This document shows, in pieces, positions 10,277 through 19,429 of a stretch of DNA of 64,000 bases; within the stretch, counting starts at the first letter, position 1, and each line of letters begins with the position of its first letter. The stretch is taken from NCBI GenBank assembly GCA_030068145.1, contig JAPJBO010000048.1:186001-250000 (forward strand), in the 5' to 3' direction. The notes beneath the pieces are model-generated. The model saw only the letters and a list, made by a program, of their open reading frames with translations, made no database searches and had not been told where the DNA came from. The translations under genes and the position numbers were made by a program. The stretch is from Diplonema papillatum. Taxonomy: Eukaryota > Euglenozoa > Diplonemea > Diplonemida > Diplonemidae.

Positions 10277-11518
10277 CTACTTCTTCTGCAGTCTGCTGCA
10301 GATAACGTCGAGGAACGATCCGCAGTCCGGCTGAGGCAGCGCGGCACGCTGCGCGTCGACCGCCTTTTTCTGCGCAATCAGCGCCGCCGTCGCGGCCGCG
10401 TCCCCGTCCGCACGGGCGCGGAGAGCTTGCTTCCCGATGTCGACTGCCTGCGCCGCCAGCGCCGCCGACCGCAAGTCCACATCCACGTCCCTTACTCCGG
10501 CTCCAGCGTACGCGAGGGATAGCCCGCTCAACGGGATCCCGACGTCAGGGCGCTGCTTCAGCAGAGTACACACTTCGGCGAATCGTTTTTCACCGATCGC
10601 CGGGCACCTGCAGTGCTTCGCAGCCTTTTCGGCGTCTGCCAGCAACCAGTGTCCGGAGCCGCGGGCGTCGAACAAGTCGAAGAGTTGCTTCACCTTCGGG
10701 TGGTACTTGAGCCCCCGCTGCCGCTCGTCGTGGAGCTTCGAAACGACCGTTTTCAGCTCGGCTTCGAGCTCCCGCTTGCGCTTCAGCGCCGCCGTCGCGC
10801 GCGGGATGTCGCCTTCGTCGCGGCGGGCGTACGCTTCGGCGGTCGCGGCTTGGATCCGGGACTCGAGGCTCTCCTTTTCGAGCTCGGCGCGGGCGGTGTC
10901 CAGCGGCGGCTTGTGTGCTTCGACGTGGAGCTGGGAGGTGGCGAGGTTGTCTAGAGCGGCGCGGCGCTGCGCCTCTAGCGCCTTGCACTTGGCGAGAGCT
11001 TCGCTAACGCCGGCGGCGTCCTTTCGGCCCCGCGCTTCGACGGCTGCCTTCTTCGCGGTGGCGAGCGCTGCCTCCACGCGGGCAAGCTCTGAAGCGAGCG
11101 TCTGCTCCTTTTGCTTGAGAACTCGCAGTTCGACCGCCGCCGGAGTGTCTGCGCCAGGTTCAGCCGGCGGCGGAGCCGAGGGTGTGAGGCCGTCGCCGTC
11201 AGCCGGAGGTTCGGCGCCTTCCGCGGCGGCCTGCCACTGGGCCCGCTTGCGCTTCGCGTCCGCCAGCGCGGCCTTGCAACCCTGCATGTCGCCCCGCTTG
11301 TGGCACACGGACGCCGCAGCGGCGAGAGCGTCGATCTCCAGCGACAGGTCCGACAGCCGCAGGTCGCGCCGGATGTCCTGACCGCCCTCCGCGTAGCCGG
11401 AGTAGACGAGCGCGGCGGGGAGCCCGGCGGCGGCGTCCAACCCGAGACTCGCGCACTGCGCCTGCCAAGCGTCCTCCGATATAACAGGGCCGTTCAAGTG
11501 CAGAGCGCAACGGTTCGC
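10277..11518 (-). CDS. Giant DM14/EF-hand-like protein, exon 7 (terminal)
   Basis: The acceptor CACACAG/GCGAAC is in phase 0 and the frame ends at TAG after RLQKK. It begins with the second half of EF-like module 3 (ISEDAWQAQCASLGLD, then DIRRDLRLSDLSLEIDALAA), followed by helical hairpins GDMQGCKAALADAKRK, KDAAGVSEALAKCKALEAQR and GDIPRATAALKRKRELEAEL. EF-like module 4 follows (VKQLFDLFDARGSGHW, GIPLSGLSLAYAG, DVDVDLRSAALAAQAV), then a last hairpin, GDAAATAALIAQKKAVDAQR. The loop positions that would bind calcium are mostly replaced, so calcium binding is doubtful. High GC and regular A/R/E/K content match the other exons. Confidence 0.8.
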   Translation of the reverse strand, partial: ANRCALHLNGPVISEDAWQAQCASLGLDAAAGLPAALVYSGYAEGGQDIRRDLRLSDLSLEIDALAAAASVCHKRGDMQGCKAALADAKRKRAQWQAAAEGAEPPADGDGLTPSAPPPAEPGADTPAAVELRVLKQKEQTLASELARVEAALATAKKAAVEARGRKDAAGVSEALAKCKALEAQRRAALDNLATSQLHVEAHKPPLDTARAELEKESLESRIQAATAEAYARRDEGDIPRATAALKRKRELEAELKTVVSKLHDERQRGLKYHPKVKQLFDLFDARGSGHWLLADAEKAAKHCRCPAIGEKRFAEVCTLLKQRPDVGIPLSGLSLAYAGAGVRDVDVDLRSAALAAQAVDIGKQALRARADGDAAATAALIAQKKAVDAQRAALPQPDCGSFLDVICSRLQKK

Positions 11519-11599
11519 CTGTGTGCGTGAGAATTTCTTACAAATATTTTGTGCGCGGAAGACGTGCAGATGGGCGGTGTCTTTCGACGTTTTTCCTTT

Positions 11600-11668
11600 G
11601 TTTTGGAGTTTGAAAGTTCGCTTGAGATTCCGAGATTTAGGGGTCTCCGGGTGACCTTTGGTGAATGG
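11600..11668 (-). repeat. PM motif copy, just upstream of exon 7
   Basis: GAAAGTTCGCTTGAGATTCC followed by GAGATTTAGG and GGTCTCCGGGTGACC. It lies 80-150 bp upstream of the exon 7 acceptor in the direction of transcription, the same placement as copies before exon 2 (30.3 kb) and exon 3 (22.9 kb). Confidence 0.65.
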
Positions 11669-11797
11669 GTTCGCTTCGAGCAAGTAAGGGCTATATGTCG
11701 TACTCTCTGTATGCCGCCCATGTCATGTTCGTTTAGCATTGAGTACTTTTAAGTACATGAACCACATGGATTAGCATGCACTGCCTCGAAGGCCAGG

Positions 11798-12538
11798 TTA
11801 TCGGATGACGTCGTCACCTGCCATTGCGTCGTCAAGGTCGAGCATTTGTGGCGCTAGCGGGATTTGGCTTTCTTGCGATTCCAAAGACTGAGTCGGCGAG
11901 TACGAGGGCGGGCAGGAGTGCCCGTTTTCCACTTTCGAGGGCATTGGTGTGCCCGTGGTCCCCGGTCGTTTCTGAGAGCTGCTTGCCCTCGGTACCTTCT
12001 TCTTCCTTCGATGCACCCCTGAGTCGGGTGTGGTCGCCTTCGTCTTCCTCCGCTTGCGGCCGGCGATCGGGCCTTCCTTCGGGGTGCCGAGCACCCTCTT
12101 CTTCAGCGCTGGTCGTTCGCTGGTTCCTGGCGTTGGTGGCGGCCTCTTGGTCGCCCGTCCGGTCGTCGCCGTCTCCTTTTTCGTTGCCGCGAGCGGCGCT
12201 CGCGCCGCTCGCTTTCCTACTGGCGTTTCCCGTTGTACGCCCACCTGGGTGGGTGAGGAGGGCCTCTTCTTCTTGTTGCGTCCGGGGGTTGACTGGACGT
12301 TCGGCTTGTTGGACTGGTGGTGGCCGCGGCTGCAACATGCCGCCGGTCGCCTCTGCGTCAGCGTAGGGAGCCTTTTGCACTCTTGGCAGGTTCCTCTGCC
12401 ATGCGTGCGGCAGGCATGATGCCCGCTGCGGCAACACGCCGCCCCCGTCTTGCACCCGCCGCACTTCGTCGTGCTGTGCTCTGTGCACACCGCGATCGGC
12501 TGCCCATCGTTCGCGTGGTGATGGTGCCGGCAGCACAT
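11798..12538 (-). CDS. Cys/His-rich, basic-tailed protein in the H element
   Basis: An ORF of 246 codons from the ATG at 12538 (MCCRHHHHANDG). Residues 1-75 hold about 13 Cys and many His in spacings such as CGGCKTGAACCRSGHHAC and CRTHGRGTCQEC, suggesting zinc binding. The remainder is Lys/Arg/Pro/Thr-rich with several nuclear-localisation-like clusters (KKKRP, GRKRRKTK, RRKKK) and an acidic end (DLDDAMAGDD). I recognise no transposase fold. It lies inside intron 6 of the giant gene, on the same strand, between the two ends of the H element. It is probably an element-encoded DNA-binding protein, or else a captured host exon. Confidence 0.5.
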   Translation of the reverse strand: MCCRHHHHANDGQPIAVCTEHSTTKCGGCKTGAACCRSGHHACRTHGRGTCQECKRLPTLTQRRPAACCSRGHHQSNKPNVQSTPGRNKKKRPSSPTQVGVQRETPVGKRAARAPLAATKKETATTGRATKRPPPTPGTSERPALKKRVLGTPKEGPIAGRKRRKTKATTPDSGVHRRKKKVPRASSSQKRPGTTGTPMPSKVENGHSCPPSYSPTQSLESQESQIPLAPQMLDLDDAMAGDDVIR

Positions 12539-12624
12539 CTCTACCCTTTGTGATGGGTCACGCACGTGACGAGTGCCTTCTCTATACCGACACCCGGCAT
12601 ATGCACGGGGTCTGGGTGCAGTTT

Positions 12625-12661
12625 CACGGGATGTTTAGCAGCGGCTGCCAAACATCCCGTG
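12625..12661. repeat. Terminal hairpin of the H element
   Basis: CACGGGATGTTTAGCAGC pairs with GCTGCCAAACATCCCGTG with one mismatch and a one-base spacer. A hairpin near an element end recalls Helitrons, but no CTRR end was found. Confidence 0.75.
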
Positions 12662-12781
12662 ACACCTCGCAAGGTGGTAAAACGCTCTTTTTGTTTTCTT
12701 TTCAATTGCTTTTGATGGGACATGCAGGCCTGATATGCAAGAATGGAAAAGAGACGGGGCGAAAAAGGAAAAGCGAAACAC

Positions 12782-13735
12782 CTGCTCGAGGTTCCAGTGG
12801 CCGGTCCGGCCCGTGTCGTAGCGGTCGAACAACAGCTTGACCCGCTCGTCGACGCCGCCGGGCGCTGCGGCGGCGCCCGACGGCCGCTTCGCCGGCGGCT
12901 GCGCCTGCTCGGTGTCCGTCGTCTTCCGCTTCGCGGCGGCCTCGTCGCTCGCCGCCGCAAGCTCGGCCTTGAGCCGGCGGCACGTCGCCACGTGCTGCTT
13001 CATCAGCGGCATGTCCTGCGCGCTCCGCGCCTCCAGCGCGGCGGCGGTAGCCACTCGGATCTGCTCCGAAAGCGAGGCTACCGGGTCCCCCAGGGCCGCT
13101 GCCGCTGCCGGCGTGCAGGCCCGCGTGTCGTACGGCCCCGCGGGGGGCGAGGGAGGCGCGGGGTCCTTGACGGCTTCCAGCTGCTGCTGCAGGGCCTGGC
13201 GCTCGGCTTCGTGCTCCCGCTTGGCCGCCAGCTTCTGCTTCGCCAGGGCCGGGTTGCCGGCGTCGCGCGCGGCCTCCGCTTCTCGGAGGGCGGCCACCGC
13301 CATCCGCTCCGCTTGGGACACCGCACTGCGGAGTTCCCGGCGCTGCTTGTCCGCCGCCGCCTGCTTTTCGGCGTGCGCCGCGTGCGCCTTCCGCCGCTGC
13401 TCGGCGGCTTTGGCCTCTTCTTCCGCCCGCAGGATGGCCGCTCTTTCCGCTTCCTTCTGCTTCTTCTCCTTCAGCTTCTCCTCCGCGTCCCTCGCCTCGC
13501 CCCTGTTCCGCGCAGCCAGGGCGGCGTGCGTCAGCTTTTCGATGGCGAAGGACAGCCGGGAGAGCCGGAGGTCCCGCTCGATGTCCGCCCCGCCGCCACC
13601 GCCCGGCGAGTACATGTCGTAGATCACGCGGGCCGGGATCCCGACCTTCGGGTCGTGCCCCATCGACGAGCACTGGGCCTCCCAGTCTTCGTCCGACACC
13701 AGCGGCGCCCCGCAATGCTTCGCTGCTCGGCGCGC
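12782..13735 (-). CDS. Giant DM14/EF-hand-like protein, exon 6
   Basis: This 954-bp exon is phase 0 at both ends: acceptor TTCGACAG/GCGCGCC and donor GAGCAG/GTGTTTCGC. It completes EF-like module 2 (ARRAAKHCGAPLVSDEDWEA, GIPARVIYDMYSPGGGG, DIERDLRLSRLSFAIEKL). Hairpins GEARDAEEKLKEKKQKEAER, GNPALAKQKLAAKREHEAER and QDMPLMKQHVATCRRLKAEL follow, then a linker with AKRPSGAAAAPGG, and it opens EF-like module 3 (VDERVKLLFDRYDTGRTGHW). Placing an intron inside each EF-like module right after the Trp is a shared feature of modules 2 and 3, so the modules arose by exon-unit duplication. Confidence 0.8.
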
Positions 13736-13756
13736 CTGTCGAATAGAAGGGAGACT

Positions 13757-13990
13757 TGATTTGATGTTTAGACACTACTGCCTGCGGGTGCGCTTAAATT
13801 GCAGTGAACCTTGTCTGTGTAAAATGATGCAACAGCAGTCAGGGAAAACGAGGGGAAAATATTGGTTTGATGTTTAGACACTACTGCCTGCGGGTACGCT
13901 TAAATTGCAGTGAACCTTATCTGTGTAAAATGATGCAACACACAGCATTTAGGGAAAACGAGGGGAAATCTTGGTTTGGTGTTTAGACAC
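13757..13990. repeat. Intron tandem repeat, unit about 105 bp
   Basis: Two full units and part of a third contain GATGTTTAGACACTACTG, GCGCTTAAATTGCAGTGAAC and GTGTAAAATGATGCAAC. The same unit recurs at 14428-14640, on the other side of the duplicated exon 6 start, so the array and the exon copy were amplified together. Confidence 0.85.
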
Positions 13991-14004
13991 TACTGTCTGC
14001 GGTG

Positions 14005-14158
14005 GCGGATTCTCGACGTGGCCACGATGGACGGGCGGCAATGGGAGCGCCTGGCTTGCTCCGCCTCCGACGACAGAGTCCAAGTGCACAACGCGACGAA
14101 CACCGCCCTGGTGGACGAGCTACTCAGAACGTCGCAAACGGTCTGTTTTTTTTATTAA
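14005..14158 (+). other. Coding-like insert of unknown origin
   Basis: This GC-rich 150-bp insert interrupts the intron repeat. Its plus-strand frame reads ATMDGRQWERLACSASDDRV followed by QVHNATNTALVDELL, loosely like a WD-repeat blade. It may be a captured exon piece; nothing around it supports splicing. Confidence 0.25.
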
Positions 14159-14164
14159 CCAGCC

Positions 14165-14409
14165 TGCTCGCCTCGCCACTGTCCCGCGCAGCCAGGGCGG
14201 CGTACGTCAGCTTTTCGATGGCGAAGGACAGCCGGGAGCCGGAGGTCCCGCTCGATGTCCGCCCCGCCGCCACCGCCCGGCGAGTACATGTCGTAGATCA
14301 CGCGGGCCGGGATCCCGACCTTCGGGTCGTGCCCCATCGACGAGCACTGGGCCTCCCAGTCTTCGTCCGACACCAGCGGCGCCCCGCAATGCTTCGCTGC
14401 TCGGCGCGC
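14165..14409 (-). pseudogene. Broken duplicate of the start of exon 6
   Basis: This is a near-identical copy of the first 240 bp of exon 6, including the TTCGACAG acceptor. A two-base loss just after the codons for DIERDLRL shifts the frame, and the copy ends near the codons for THAALAA. There is no donor. It lies between two blocks of the 105-bp intron repeat. Confidence 0.8.
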
Positions 14410-15000
14410 CTGTCGAACAGAAGGGAGACTTGATTTGATGTTTAGACACTACTGTCTGCGGGTGCGCTTAAATTGCAGTGAACCTTGTCTGTGTAAAATG
14501 ATGCGACAGCATTCAGGGAAAACTGTCTGTGTCAAATGATGCAACGGCATTCAGGGAAAACGAGGGGAAATATTGGTTTGATGTTTAGACACTACTGCCT
14601 GCGGGTGCGCTTAAATTGCAGTGAACCTTCTGCTCCAGGTGACCATGGATGCACCGAAACAGCCTTGAAAACACCTGTTTTTACGTGCGGATTCCTCATT
14701 TCCAGCTCCCAAGACTCGTGTCTGCTCACCACACCAGCCACTGTCTGTCCGGCGTGCTAATAAGGGGGTTTTGGATGCAATGGGGGGCTTTACCACTAGT
14801 TTGTGGCGGCATGTGTCGCCACAAAGTAAAATCGAAACGATGATTCATTCGGTTGTGAACCCGCTTTCACGCCTCACCATGGGGGCAGAAATTCGATGAG
14901 AACAATACTCTGCGATGCGTCACAGGAGAGACTCGGTGGTACCTTCCCATGCAACAGCGAGACACTCGTGCACCAATCCAGAGCAATCCAGAAAGCAGAC

Positions 15001-15081
15001 CTTCGTGAGACTCCAGTGCCGCGTGCGCGGAACGTCGTACGCTTTGAAAAATTCCTTGACCCTTTCATCCACGCCGATGTC
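15001..15081 (-). CDS. Giant DM14/EF-hand-like protein, exon 5 (81 bp)
   Basis: This micro-exon encodes 27 residues, DIGVDERVKEFFKAYDVPRT then RHWSLTK, the first half of EF-like module 2. The acceptor is CAAACAG/GACATC and the donor ACGAAG/GTCTGC, both phase 0. Its sequence is homologous to the end of exon 6 (VDERVKLLFDRYDTGRTGHW), which supports it as a real exon despite its size. Confidence 0.8.
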
Positions 15082-15192
15082 CTGTTTGTGCGTGTGATTT
15101 GCGCTAGACTGGCTGTTTGTAGTAGTCGAACTGCCCACACAAGCCGGGGTACAGCAGGCAGCTCTTGCGTTTCGCTTTGTCTTGCAGTCGAT

Positions 15193-15460
15193 CCCAAATG
15201 TGCTGTTGCCCACACGAAACACAGGTAAATCTGGGTTTGGTGGCGGGCGTAAGCGTTCAACAAAAAAAAGACCCACGTTGTATCGTTTTCTCCCCCTCTA
15301 GCCTCCTTCGAAATGAGCACAAGGCAGTCCCTCGAGTATTTCTTCTTCATCCCCGACGCAAACAACCAGAGGTCACAAGACACCAAACTGATTATCCCTT
15401 CTTTGATCTATCGCAACTGGCAGTCTCCTCAAGCATTTCCTACAGAGCAGGTGCTGATAC
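15193..15460. repeat. Composite MR1 repeat
   Basis: The inverted left half (15193-15345, ending TCGAGTATTT) is followed by about 55 unrelated bases and then the right half in plus orientation (15400-15460, ending GTGCTGATACAAAA). This is a rearranged foldback copy. Confidence 0.65.
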
Positions 15461-15489
15461 AAAAAAAGAAGAAATGTGAAAACGGGTGG

Positions 15490-15784
15490 AAAAAACTCGA
15501 CGTAGCTGCTTCGACTCCGAATGGAAGGGAGTAAATATAGAGGTAAGGGGCAAGTACATTACAAACACAATCTGATTTGTTCTTCGCTTACACAACCGTG
15601 AGTTGTTTTCTCCCTCAGGACTTTTGACCTGTTGTGTTTGTGTGATTTGTCGTGTAGGGGTAGACCCGCATGACCTCACGTCCGTTCAACACGTGGCTGG
15701 GTAGTTACAGCACTTGGGATCCCTTCTGTTCTTTGTCGGGCAGCATCGTCGAGCATTTCCTTTCAAGCTGGCGCTTCTGTAAAA
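15490..15784 (+). repeat. MR2 dispersed repeat
   Basis: This is an MR2 copy of about 295 bp, from ACTCGACGTAGCTGCTTCG to AGCTGGCGCTTCTGTAAAA. Other copies are at 48582-48874 and 54419-54712, with a fragment at 63567-63640. Like MR1, its two ends are imperfect inverted repeats (AAATRCTCGACG, then GCTGC), so MR1 and MR2 belong to one superfamily. Confidence 0.8.
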
Positions 15785-15831
15785 GTCCATGGTCGTACTT
15801 TCGTGGGAGGCACCACTTAAAACGGGTCCGC

Positions 15832-15832
<1 letters not shown>

Positions 15833-15928
<96 letters not shown>

Positions 15929-15973
15929 CACACACACACACACACCACACACACACCACACACACACACACAC

Positions 15974-16019
<46 letters not shown>

Positions 16020-16059
16020 ACACACCACACACACACACACACAACCACACACACACACA

Positions 16060-16155
<96 letters not shown>

Positions 16156-16163
16156 ACACACAC

Positions 16164-16220
<57 letters not shown>
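15833..16220. repeat. (AC)n microsatellite beginning exactly at the exon 4 donor
   Basis: About 390 bp of nearly pure CA/GT with occasional ACCAC interruptions. On the transcribed minus strand it begins at the donor GT itself: GAAGAG/GTGTGTGTG. Confidence 0.95.
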
Positions 16221-16222
<2 letters not shown>

Positions 16223-17027
16223 CTTCAGGCTCTGGCACGGGGAAGTGCCGCGACTGCGGAAGCGTGTCGCACCACTGGTACGTGGCTCGCTTTTTTTCGA
16301 TCAAGGCCGACTTGGCGGCAGCAGCATCGCCCGCCTTGTGCGCCTGGACCGCGGCGGCGGCCAGCTGGTCGGCTTTGAGGGCGAGGGCGCAGAGGCTGAG
16401 ATCCACCGGGAGGTCGACCTGGACGTAGGTGGCGGAGAGGAGGGATTCGAGTTCCACGTACGAGACGGTCTGCTCGCCGGAGGGTAAGGTGGCGGCGGAG
16501 TGCATGCGGAGCGCCCAGGCGGCTTCTGCGGTGTAGTGCTCGACCCTCCCCGCGCCCCAATGCTTCGCGCAGGTGTCGAAGTGCCGCCGGGACCATGCCT
16601 TCGTCTTCTGGAAGTCGTACAAGTCGGCGAGCTGCAGCACGCTCGGGTGCACCTTCGGTGCCGGTTCGTCCCTTTCTCCGGCAGGGGTCGGGAGCCGCGG
16701 GGCCGAGCCCTTGTCCAAGACGCACTTCGCCACGGCGACGGCTTGCTCGACGGCCGCCGTGAGCTGCTTCCGCTGCTTCAGGCTGTGCATCTCCTTCAGC
16801 TTGTCCTTGGCCTCCTTGAACCGCTGCGCGTCGGCTTTGTTCTTCTCGAGCGCCGCGAGGGAGGTCTGCAGGTCGTCGCGAGCCGCCGCCGCCGCGGCCT
16901 CCGCCGCCGCGTCGGAGTGGCGCACCGCCGTCTCGAGCAGCGCCGAGAGCTCACTCAACGTGCCGTGCGCGCTGCCGGGTCTCTTGCTCGGAGACGCTTG
17001 CTGTGCGGCGTCAGCTGCGGGCGTGGC
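16221..17027 (-). CDS. Giant DM14/EF-hand-like protein, exon 4
   Basis: The acceptor CCGCGCAG/GCCACG and the donor GAAGAG/GTGTGT are both phase 0; 269 codons. The N-terminal part is an Ala/Glu/Lys helix with hairpins (NKADAQRFKEAKDKLKEMHS). The first EF-like module follows (VLQLADLYDFQKTKAWSRRH, then YVELESLLSATYVQVDLPVD), closing with the hairpin AGDAAAAKSALIEKKR. The exon runs directly into a long (GT)n tract, so the donor is embedded in repetitive GT and its exact use cannot be proven from sequence. Confidence 0.75.
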
Positions 17028-18980
17028 CTGCGCGGGGGGGAGGAAATTCTTCGAGTGAGAGACTGTGACATGTCTGGAAAAGGGATGCAAAAAAAAGGGG
17101 GGGTCGTTGTTAATGGTGCTGGTTTTGAGGAATCAGGAAAGGGAGGAAATTTCTTTTTGGCGGTGATCATCCATTCTCGGGACCGGTGCATTCGGCAGGT
17201 GAGTTGTTACACACTCATTATCGGATGCTCTTTTACACTCGTACTCTTCTCTACTCACTACTGTACGTACTCTTTCACTCCTTTTCTCACTTTGGCTCGC
17301 CAAAAAAGACTCTTGCGACCGACACCACGAACACATTCGCAATCAGGGATTATCCTGTATGGTTAAAAAAATTATTTCTTCACCAAAAAAAATAAAATAT
17401 CCTCAAAAGAGGCCGGTTAAAAAAGGTTTTTTAACCACAGGAGTTTCTGGTGAAAACTTTTTAGAGTGAAAGTTCGCTTGAAACTCCGGGGTTTTTGTGC
17501 TTGCGAGCCCAGAGACACGGAGGCTGCAGAACCTGCAGGACCCACAAAAAGTGGGTCTACAACAAGGTGGCGAAGCAGCAACACGCCCACGAAGGTCGCA
17601 TACCAGGCGTACAGGCCATTCAAAAAAGCTCGCTCAACAAAAAATTTCCCGGCCATGCTGCAGACTTTTTAACCACGAATCTCCGACTTTTTAACCATGA
17701 ATTTTCCGAATTTCGGGGATTAGAATAATCCCTGTTCGCAATGAATAAGAAATTCTGCGCGGGAGAGGGAAATCTTAATGTTTGGACCGAGAACACTGCC
17801 TCTCATGCATGATTGATGCTGGCACCAAGTCTGTTGTATAGAGAATAGTAGTAGTTTGAACTTTATGCAGCAACAATCTGTGACGATAGACTGCACAAGC
17901 CGCTGCGACTACCTCTTCGCACGCGTCGTGTCATGCTTCGGTCGCTTCTTGCCCCGCGTACTGTTTGTCTCCGGTGCGCGCTTCACGTCCGCTGTGCAGC
18001 TTGACGACGAGAGCTCGAGGAATCACCGGATGATTCGGTGCAATTCCTTTTCTCCCTCGCGGGTTGTCCCCGCGGCCGAGATCTCGACTTCCCTATGTTC
18101 CTTGCCTTCGCCTGCTCGTCTTTGCGGCTCCGCTTCGGCTGGGTTCGTGGGCTGTCCACCTTTGATGTGAGCCTCTCCTAGTAGTATGTGTCGTCTGCCG
18201 AAGCAGCCGGAGACAGCAGGCGCAGGGGGCAGGTCTTGCTTTACTTTTCTCCTCTTCATGGAGACCCGCACCCGACATCCCGACTGTCCAATCACGGTAT
18301 TCGCGATAGGTTTGTGCCAACTGATGAGGTGGTTGACCAGGCCCCCACGAAGCCTCATACACAACACGGCTACAACACGAGGACGCAGCCTGCTTCAGCC
18401 ATCACAGGCCATTCCTGCTAAGCAGCGCTTTGTTCCGCGTCGCGTCAAGTACATGATGTTGGCGGTTGGAGGATCGGCGACCGCAACTCAATTAAGGTGC
18501 GGTCAACAGTGTCGCCTCGTGAAGGCCCCCACACCTAGATTGTTGTATAGAAAAGAATGCAAAAGAAATGGTAGTATAGAAAAGAATGCAAAAGAAATGG
18601 TAAAGGGTGGGTTTCTAGGGCTTTCTATTTTCGAGAGTTTGCAAAAAAAGAGATGTGAAAACGGGGTTTTGCCTAGAGGCTTTTCGTGTTATTTTGCAAA
18701 TGCTTTGAGCTATCTTTGTGTCTGTGCTTTGAGTCGTCTTCTTAACCATGGAGACAAGCAGCATTCGAAAAAGACAGGCGCTTGTTATGTTGGCGCGTGC
18801 CGGTCGATCGTTTTTAGCGTTATTTGTGGATTAGAAGGTCGGTGTTTTTGTGTTAACAATGCATTGTTGGTACTAAAAATTAGTAGTTGGCAGCGTACTG
18901 CATGAAACTTACCAAAGCAGGTGAGTTCCGCTAGTGCGCACAAACAAATTGCGTACCCTGTGGCGTTTTCACCTAAACAT
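17028..18980. other. Intron 3, right part: no gene seen
   Basis: It holds A/T-rich blocks, a degenerate direct repeat of CTTTTTAACCA (17410-17700), a PM-like piece (17461-17490) and a 27-bp direct duplication (AGAAAAGAATGCAAAAGAAA, 18548-18600). A block at 18855-18950 recurs inverted at 60650-60740. Reading frames here have no conserved features. Confidence 0.4.
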
Positions 18981-19124
18981 ACTCTTGTTTTTTTAGCCTG
19001 CACAGTGCATTGAAGGGCAACCCGCAAGATTGCTAGGATTGCTTTTTGTTTGTGTGATTTAACCTACATGTGTTCTGGTTAACCCGCTGTCACCGGTCTT
19101 TTTTTAAGCTGTCGCAAATACTGT

Positions 19125-19270
19125 CTCCCGGCAAGCAGAAGTTGGTTGTCGCAAAAAGACCACTTGTATTTATCCTGTGTATATTCAGGTAAGGAATTCT
19201 GATCAACCACCAAAACACGCTGCCTGCGTCTTTTTAGCCTGCACAATACATTGAAGGGCAACCCGCGAAC
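19125..19270. repeat. Inverted repeat pair, left arm (partner 23080-23215)
   Basis: GACCACTTGTATTTATCCTG, AGGTAAGGAATTCTG and CATTGAAGGGCAACCCGC reappear in reverse complement at 23080-23215. The pair brackets the plus-strand LINE and exon 3. A third, shorter copy of the GCATTGAAGGGCAACCCGC block is at 19008-19030. Confidence 0.75.
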
Positions 19271-19273
19271 TAT

Positions 19274-19277
<4 letters not shown>

Positions 19278-19334
<57 letters not shown>

Positions 19335-19350
19335 CACACACACACACACA

Positions 19351-19387
<37 letters not shown>
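19278..19387. repeat. (AC)n microsatellite
   Basis: About 110 bp of CA dinucleotides with two short interruptions, located directly upstream of the plus-strand LINE remnant. Confidence 0.95.
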
Positions 19388-19388
<1 letters not shown>

Positions 19389-19429
19389 CTGTCCACAAAA
19401 CCCCAGTCACCAAGCAGAAAACTCACCCT

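Larger units (their letters stand above)
11713..12665 (-). mobile_element. Long ORF-bearing member of the H repeat family
   Basis: The left end reads GCCGCCCATGTCATG then CTTTTAAGTACATGAACCAC and ATTAGCATGC. The right end reads GTTTAGCAGCGGCTGCC then CCCGTGACAC. Short copies at 47661-47760, 48005-48125 and 59948-60105 carry the same two ends almost joined together, so they look like internally deleted derivatives of this roughly 950-bp form. The right end forms an 18-bp hairpin (12625-12661, CACGGGATGTTTAGCAGC with one mismatch). It sits in intron 6 of the giant gene. Confidence 0.65.

Noticed and set aside
12600-12665. Helitron terminus
   Set aside because: There is a strong hairpin, but no CTRR end, no matching 5' TC end and no Rep/helicase sequence nearby.
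12743-13759. Plus-strand and alternative minus-strand frames of 260-360 codons
   Set aside because: High GC makes all frames of exon 6 open; only one frame has splice-phase continuity and homology to the other modules.
14005-14158. A WD-repeat gene
   Set aside because: Only one loosely similar blade of about 40 residues, without exon signals.
15686-16487. Long frames of Val-Cys or Thr-His repeats on both strands
   Set aside because: They are translations of the (AC)n microsatellite; only the exon 4 part beyond 16221 is supported as coding.
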